DNA of 64,000 bases, from assembly GCA_964505215.1 (NCBI GenBank), contig CAZDGU010000009.1:1-64000 (forward strand), in the 5' to 3' direction. This stretch comes from Gracilimonas sp964505215 (lineage in GTDB: Bacteria; Bacteroidota; Rhodothermia; Balneolales; Balneolaceae). The notes under the pieces were generated by a model. The model searched no databases, was not told where the DNA came from, and worked only from the letters and a program-made list of their open reading frames with translations. Within the stretch, counting starts at the first letter, position 1, and every line of letters starts with the position of its first letter. Positions 59,963 to 64,000 of this stretch are shown here, in pieces. The translations under genes were made by a program, and so were the position numbers.

Positions 59963-60868
59963 ATGAAGCGAACAATCCATCTTCTCGTCCTCACTCTTTT
60001 TTTAGTAGGTGGTACCGTTATTCAGTACGGCTGTAGTTCCGACAAATCCGCTGTCGAAGAAGCTGTAGATACTGACGGAGACGGGCTTACCGATGCTGAA
60101 GAACTTGAATTGGGGACCGACCCAAATAACCCAGATACTGACGGAGACGGACTTTCCGACGGTGACGAAATCAACGTTTACGGAACAGACCCATTAAACC
60201 CTGACACTGACGGTGATGGCCTTTCTGACGGCGACGAAGTTAACGTTTACGGAACAGACCCATTAAACCCTGATACTGACGGCGATGGCCTTTCTGACGG
60301 TGACGAAGTTAACAAATACAAAACTGACCCTCTGAAGGCAGATTCTGACGGCGACGGCCTAAGCGATTATGATGAAATCATGACTTACGGCACCGACCCG
60401 AATAAAGCTGACACTGACGGTGATGGTTTTACCGATAAGCAAGAAATTGACATGGGCACCGATCCTCTTGATTCGAGCGACCCTGTTTACCTTAAAGAAG
60501 ATGCTTTCAGCACAATTAACTTTGGTTTCGACCGCTCTAACATCAGAAGCGATGCTGCCGAAGCACTAATGCAGAATGTAGAGACGCTGAAAAACGCTCC
60601 TGCCTTCCGTGTACGAGTAGATGCTTACACTGACCACATTGGTGGAGATCAGTATAACTTACGACTAAGTAAGCGTCGCGCAAATGCCGTTGTAGAATTC
60701 TACATTAAGAACGGTATTTCTGAGGATCGCATTGAATCTCGTGGCTTAGGAAAAGCTCCGATCGAATGTACAGAAGCTGAAATGGATGCCAACACACCCG
60801 GTTGTGAAAGAAACCGACGTGCAGAATCACATCCTATTAGCACGCTGAAGTATAAGCCCGGAATGTAA
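59963..60868 (+). CDS. OmpA-family lipoprotein with thrombospondin type 3 calcium repeats
   Basis: The 301-residue protein has a lipoprotein signal (LVGGTVIQYGCSSDKS, Cys24). Residues 35-170 hold about six D-x-D-x-D-G-x-S/T-D units (DTDGDGLSDGDEVN), calcium-binding thrombospondin type 3 repeats rich in Asp. The C-terminal OmpA domain (about 185-290) has NFGFDRSNIRSDAAEALMQN, the peptidoglycan-binding segment and LRLSKRRANAVVEFYIKNGI, ending GCERNRRAES where the usual motif is NRRVE. It probably ties the outer membrane to the wall. A terminator follows. Adjacent repeat units in the DNA are nearly identical. Confidence 0.95.
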   Translation: MKRTIHLLVLTLFLVGGTVIQYGCSSDKSAVEEAVDTDGDGLTDAEELELGTDPNNPDTDGDGLSDGDEINVYGTDPLNPDTDGDGLSDGDEVNVYGTDPLNPDTDGDGLSDGDEVNKYKTDPLKADSDGDGLSDYDEIMTYGTDPNKADTDGDGFTDKQEIDMGTDPLDSSDPVYLKEDAFSTINFGFDRSNIRSDAAEALMQNVETLKNAPAFRVRVDAYTDHIGGDQYNLRLSKRRANAVVEFYIKNGISEDRIESRGLGKAPIECTEAEMDANTPGCERNRRAESHPISTLKYKPGM

Positions 60869-60889
60869 TTCCCGCTTAAACTAACTTTT

Positions 60890-60924
60890 AAAGGCTCGTT
60901 GCTTACCGCAGCGAGCCTTTTTTT
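60890..60924 (+). terminator. Intrinsic terminator of the OmpA gene
   Basis: GGCTCGTTGC pairs with GCAGCGAGCC (10 bp with one G-U), loop TTACC, and seven T follow. It lies 21 bp after the stop. Confidence 0.85.
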
Positions 60925-61040
60925 ATTATGTTTATAATAAGAAACCTACATCTGTTCTATTTCGCGAGAGAACTACACCCGGGCAACTAAAGAGCTATCC
61001 TCATCACCCCGCTTGCTCTTTCTTTAACTGAGGAGTGGTA

Positions 61041-63485
61041 TTAAAAGAACCGTGCAATATTGAGGCCTATAAAAAAGCCAGGTTCATCAATTCGATATGC
61101 TGCATCCACTCTTAGAATGCTGAAGATATTACTGAGCGATAAGCCCGCTTCCAGGTGCCAGTTTTCAGGCACATGCGGAACGGCTCCATATCTTTGATTG
61201 AACTCAAGTTCTTGAGATTCCCGCACCCACGTTTTCCCAATACCGCCAAAAGCGATTACGCTTAATCCGGTTTTAGTTGCATTTCGCCAGCCTAATAATT
61301 CTAACGGCACGCTTTTGAAATTGTGCTCTGCATTCAACGCTATATAACGGGCTCCCTCATACGGAATGAAGCGCTTGGTTTTAAATGCTCCAAAAGGAGT
61401 TAACACACCTAAAGCTGCATCTAATACGCCATTTTTTTGAACCGGCAAATCACCTATATACGAACCTGCATTTAATCTCATATCCAGCGTATTCGGGAAA
61501 AACCTGCGCCGATAAAACGTTTCATATCTTCGGAAAAGATCTATTTCAAACCGTGTATAATTCCAGCTGCTTCCCAACACTTTTGCGGATTGCTCTACGC
61601 TCAGCATCCAGTCTTTTGCTCCTATAGCCCCAAATGCTTTACGGTCGCTGCCCGAGCTGAGCGTAAGCTCAACAGCGCTCAGCGTGCCCTCATCTATATA
61701 ACTGTTGGGGCGCTGAATCCTGCTTTGGCCAAGAATATCATAACTGGTTTTGTAGTTGATGGGTGAATGCTCTTCCAGCTTGTACGTTGCTTTAAAGTCA
61801 GCCCGTAGCGCCTGAACCCAATGCGTTCCGCCAATTTGAAATCCTTCATTCCGATAATAATCGTAGTAGTCATGATAACCCAGCAGAGGCATGAATCCGG
61901 TTATAAAGGGATCATATAATCGGGAATGATAACGGGTTTCCGTTTTTGCGGCATAATCAGCAAAAAATGACGTTCTTCTTTTTTTGTTTATCATGGGCCT
62001 CCAGCTCAAGCCGCCGCTGTAAGAAATGGATTCATACCCAAGGCTATAGCCCACCGTAGCGTTTACATACAGCGTTTTTGGAATTACAGCCGCATCAAAT
62101 TTGAGCTCTCCATAAAAAGCATCTACTCTATTGTATCGCCCCGATATTGAGAAATTTCTCCTTAGTTTGGAAAGTAATGACGGACCTTGAGTAGCCGATT
62201 GCGCAGAATCTCCTTTTGTTTCTTTTCTCCTTTGCTGGGAATCTTCCCCATTATTCTGCTCTATCGTAAGGTCTAAAAACCGAACTAAAAACCCTTTGGG
62301 TTGAAAGGCTTTTTCAAGCGTTACGGTGCTGTCAATGGTTTCGTAAGCTAATTCTTCTTCTTTACTTAGGGGGATTAAATCAACTTCTTTCACAAAAAGG
62401 GAATCTCCGGAGTGAATGGTTGAAGAATCGGTAGAAACCATTCTTTTCTCTTCAAATATAGAATCGGGAAGCGTAATATTTACCTGATAATCATTCAGTT
62501 TAGCTATCTGCTTAAATCCAATCGGGGGGAACCGAAGTCCTACAATTCCAACTTCTATCAATCCATTTATGCGCACATCAACCGGCAGCCAGAAATCACC
62601 CCCAAAATTACTGAACTGCTGAGAGTAGGTGAGGTTGAAATCTTGCACCGGCGGTGGAAATGCGATAACGGAATTCGGCTTCAGGTTTACTTCCAGCAGC
62701 GCGTATTCTTCTCCCAGCACATAAATAGTTCCTTCAAAAAGAGGCTGCAACTTGCGATTGGAAGTCACTGAAATTTCATACACCGGCTTGCCATCCAGCG
62801 GCTGCATATCCTCCAAAACAAAGGTGTAATAGCTAAGCGCATCGGGATGCGTAACGCCCACCACATCAAAACCGGCAATATCCAGATTATCATCATAAAA
62901 ATTAGGCAGGTAGCTAACGCCCGCAAAGTTATCCGAGCCGCTTATATTTGCCGTCTGCCGCTTCGAACGCAGCACCTCTCGTGAACCTTTTTCTTTATCC
63001 CAATACGCCGTTGAAATGCTTTCGGTGATAGATACAATGGAGGTATCATTTTTGAGCTGCTGGCGGGTATATGCTTCTGCCTGATAGGTTTCTAAGTTTG
63101 CACGCCATATTTTTTTCCGGCGAATAACCTCACGCATAATAGCAATAGCCGGATCTTCTCCCGTAACCACAATTTCGCCCATATCAGCTACCGAAGGTTT
63201 CAGCACAAAGTTTGCCGGATTGGACTTATTACTCACTACTTTTTCCTGGCTTTCAAAACCAATGAACCGTGCTACCAATGTTACCGGAAGTTCAGAAACG
63301 CCCAGGCTAAATTCGCCGTCTGCATTGGTGATGGTGCCTTTATACGTGTCTTTTATGATGACATGCGCGGCCGGCAGCGGTTCTCCGGTTTCCGAATCAA
63401 TCACCTTCCCCGTTATTTGGTACTGACCGTAAACTTGCGCCACACTGCAAAAAGCGAACAACAGGGCTAAAAAATACTTAGGCAT
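61041..63485 (-). CDS. DUF5686-family outer-membrane protein with N-terminal CarboxypepD_reg-like domain
   Basis: The 814-residue protein has a signal peptide (MPKYFLALLFAFCSVAQVYG), a carboxypeptidase regulatory-like domain (about 22-95, ITGKVIDSETGEPLPAAHVI, then TNADGEFSLGVSELP), the DUF5686 region (EVIRRKKIWRANLETYQAEA, the DIAGFDVVGVTHPDALSYYT block) and a barrel to the C terminus, ending GLNIARFF. Such proteins are abundant in Bacteroidota outer membranes; function unknown. It is convergent with the OmpA gene, and tRNA-Arg lies upstream. Confidence 0.92.
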   Translation of the reverse strand: MPKYFLALLFAFCSVAQVYGQYQITGKVIDSETGEPLPAAHVIIKDTYKGTITNADGEFSLGVSELPVTLVARFIGFESQEKVVSNKSNPANFVLKPSVADMGEIVVTGEDPAIAIMREVIRRKKIWRANLETYQAEAYTRQQLKNDTSIVSITESISTAYWDKEKGSREVLRSKRQTANISGSDNFAGVSYLPNFYDDNLDIAGFDVVGVTHPDALSYYTFVLEDMQPLDGKPVYEISVTSNRKLQPLFEGTIYVLGEEYALLEVNLKPNSVIAFPPPVQDFNLTYSQQFSNFGGDFWLPVDVRINGLIEVGIVGLRFPPIGFKQIAKLNDYQVNITLPDSIFEEKRMVSTDSSTIHSGDSLFVKEVDLIPLSKEEELAYETIDSTVTLEKAFQPKGFLVRFLDLTIEQNNGEDSQQRRKETKGDSAQSATQGPSLLSKLRRNFSISGRYNRVDAFYGELKFDAAVIPKTLYVNATVGYSLGYESISYSGGLSWRPMINKKRRTSFFADYAAKTETRYHSRLYDPFITGFMPLLGYHDYYDYYRNEGFQIGGTHWVQALRADFKATYKLEEHSPINYKTSYDILGQSRIQRPNSYIDEGTLSAVELTLSSGSDRKAFGAIGAKDWMLSVEQSAKVLGSSWNYTRFEIDLFRRYETFYRRRFFPNTLDMRLNAGSYIGDLPVQKNGVLDAALGVLTPFGAFKTKRFIPYEGARYIALNAEHNFKSVPLELLGWRNATKTGLSVIAFGGIGKTWVRESQELEFNQRYGAVPHVPENWHLEAGLSLSNIFSILRVDAAYRIDEPGFFIGLNIARFF

Positions 63486-63611
63486 CTCTTAATTTTTTGA
63501 ATTTTTATTCAGCACACTTCTACTAATCCGGTTATGATTTGTTACATTTACCTGCGTATCTTTTTATCAATAGGTACAGCAAAAGGTACATAAAACAACC
63601 TAATGTTTTCC

Positions 63612-63684
63612 GGCCCTGTAGTTCAATCGGATAGAATAGAGACCTCCTAAGTCTTAGATCTGGGTTCGATTCCCGGCGGGGTCA
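63612..63684 (+). tRNA. tRNA-Arg (CCU anticodon)
   Basis: The 73-nt tRNA has acceptor GGCCCTG/CGGGGTC (with two G-U pairs), D arm GTTC/GAAT, anticodon loop CTCCTAA with anticodon CCT (reads AGG), T arm CTGGGTTCGATTCCCGG and discriminator A. It reads the rare AGG codon. The 288-bp gap around it shows no other feature. Confidence 0.95.
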
Positions 63685-63773
63685 CTTTTTATAAGCAGTT
63701 TTCTCCCTCGCTTATCAAATATAGCCTATCTATAAGCACTTAATGAGAACCAACAATTTTTACGCTTTTGAGC

Positions 63774-64000
63774 TCAAACTTCACTCATGCGTAATTCTCC
63801 CATCAGTTCTTCTAAATCTGCAATGCTAAGCGACTCAAAATTGTCAATCACCAAATCACAATCCCGGAGTTCTTCGGGCGTATGCGTTGTAGTTACTCCA
63901 ATTACTTTGGCGCCGGCGGCTAAACCTGATTTCACTCCCGAAATGGAATCTTCAATCACCACGCACTGCTCAGGATTCACCCCAAGCGCGGCTGCTGCTT
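63774..64000 (-). CDS. HAD-superfamily phosphatase (beta-phosphoglucomutase-like), N terminus outside the window
   Basis: The visible 75 C-terminal residues read (AAAALG)VNPEQCVVIEDSISG, then VKSGLAAGAKVIGVTTTHTP, the HAD motif IV region (V-I-E-D-S) typical of Cof/GS-type sugar-phosphate phosphatases and phosphoglucomutases. The frame is open to the window edge at 64000, so this is the 3' end of a gene read from beyond it. The GTG at 63980 is only an internal codon. Confidence 0.88.
   Translation of the reverse strand, partial: AAAALGVNPEQCVVIEDSISGVKSGLAAGAKVIGVTTTHTPEELRDCDLVIDNFESLSIADLEELMGELRMSEV

Noticed and set aside
60070..60420. Tandem repeats in the OmpA gene as a CRISPR-like array
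   Set aside because: The units are coding, in frame, and encode calcium-binding D-x-D-x-D-G repeats; there are no unique spacers.

Overview
The window reads as a chromosomal segment of a moderately AT-rich bacterium of the Bacteroidota/Balneolota/Rhodothermota group. The assignment is inferred from several traits. There is a one-operon arginine pathway with the carbamoyltransferase ArgF' and an embedded proC. Envelope families typical of the group are present (DUF5686 with a CarboxypepD_reg-like domain, DUF4292, a propeller-type sensor kinase, EnvC/M23). Genes overlap tightly, strong ribosome binding sites are few, and one tRNA has a TTG-N21-TAnnTTTG promoter. A Balneolales-like organism is my best guess; no search was possible.

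Region 1 (1-10.9 kb) is a complete type I-B-like CRISPR-Cas locus, all on the minus strand: cas6-cas5-cas8-cas7-cas3, then a RAYT-type transposase, then cas4-cas1-(HIRAN gene)-cas2, a leader, and an array of 16 identical 30-bp repeats with 15 spacers. The array is transcribed leftwards. Five palindromic REP-like elements cluster around the transposase, and one lies in frame inside it.

Region 2 (11-31 kb) holds housekeeping and envelope genes: a UPF0158 protein, an unknown gene, frr, smc, TPR proteins, an orphan ribbon-helix-helix antitoxin, secreted M14 and M28 peptidases, a tripartite HipBST toxin-antitoxin with three operator-like palindromes, an SDR oxidoreductase bracketed by multi-hairpin repeats, and a TPR-DUF4292-EnvC cluster. 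Degenerate 8-bp tandem repeats sit between genes at 12-18 kb.

Region 3 (31.2-40.5 kb) is the complete arginine operon: GNAT (ArgA-like)-argG-argC-proC-argD-argF'-argB-argE-argH. It is preceded by an unannotated 21-codon ORF with 7 Arg codons, ending Arg-Arg-Ile-Pro-Arg-Arg-Arg, and then by a C-rich, G-poor leader. This looks like an arginine-sensing attenuator and is the most interesting signal in the window.

Region 4 (40.5-64 kb) contains a 2H phosphoesterase, a SRAP-fold protein lacking all the usual catalytic residues, a CPBP protease, a degenerate DEAD-box protein, NhaC, DUF1643, tilS-hpt and a propeller histidine kinase. A four-gene minus-strand cassette follows (secreted protein, FecR, predicted outer-membrane barrel, CHASE2-adenylate cyclase), then an OmpA/thrombospondin-3 lipoprotein, a DUF5686 protein, tRNAs for Ser, Ala and Arg, and a HAD hydrolase cut by the window end.
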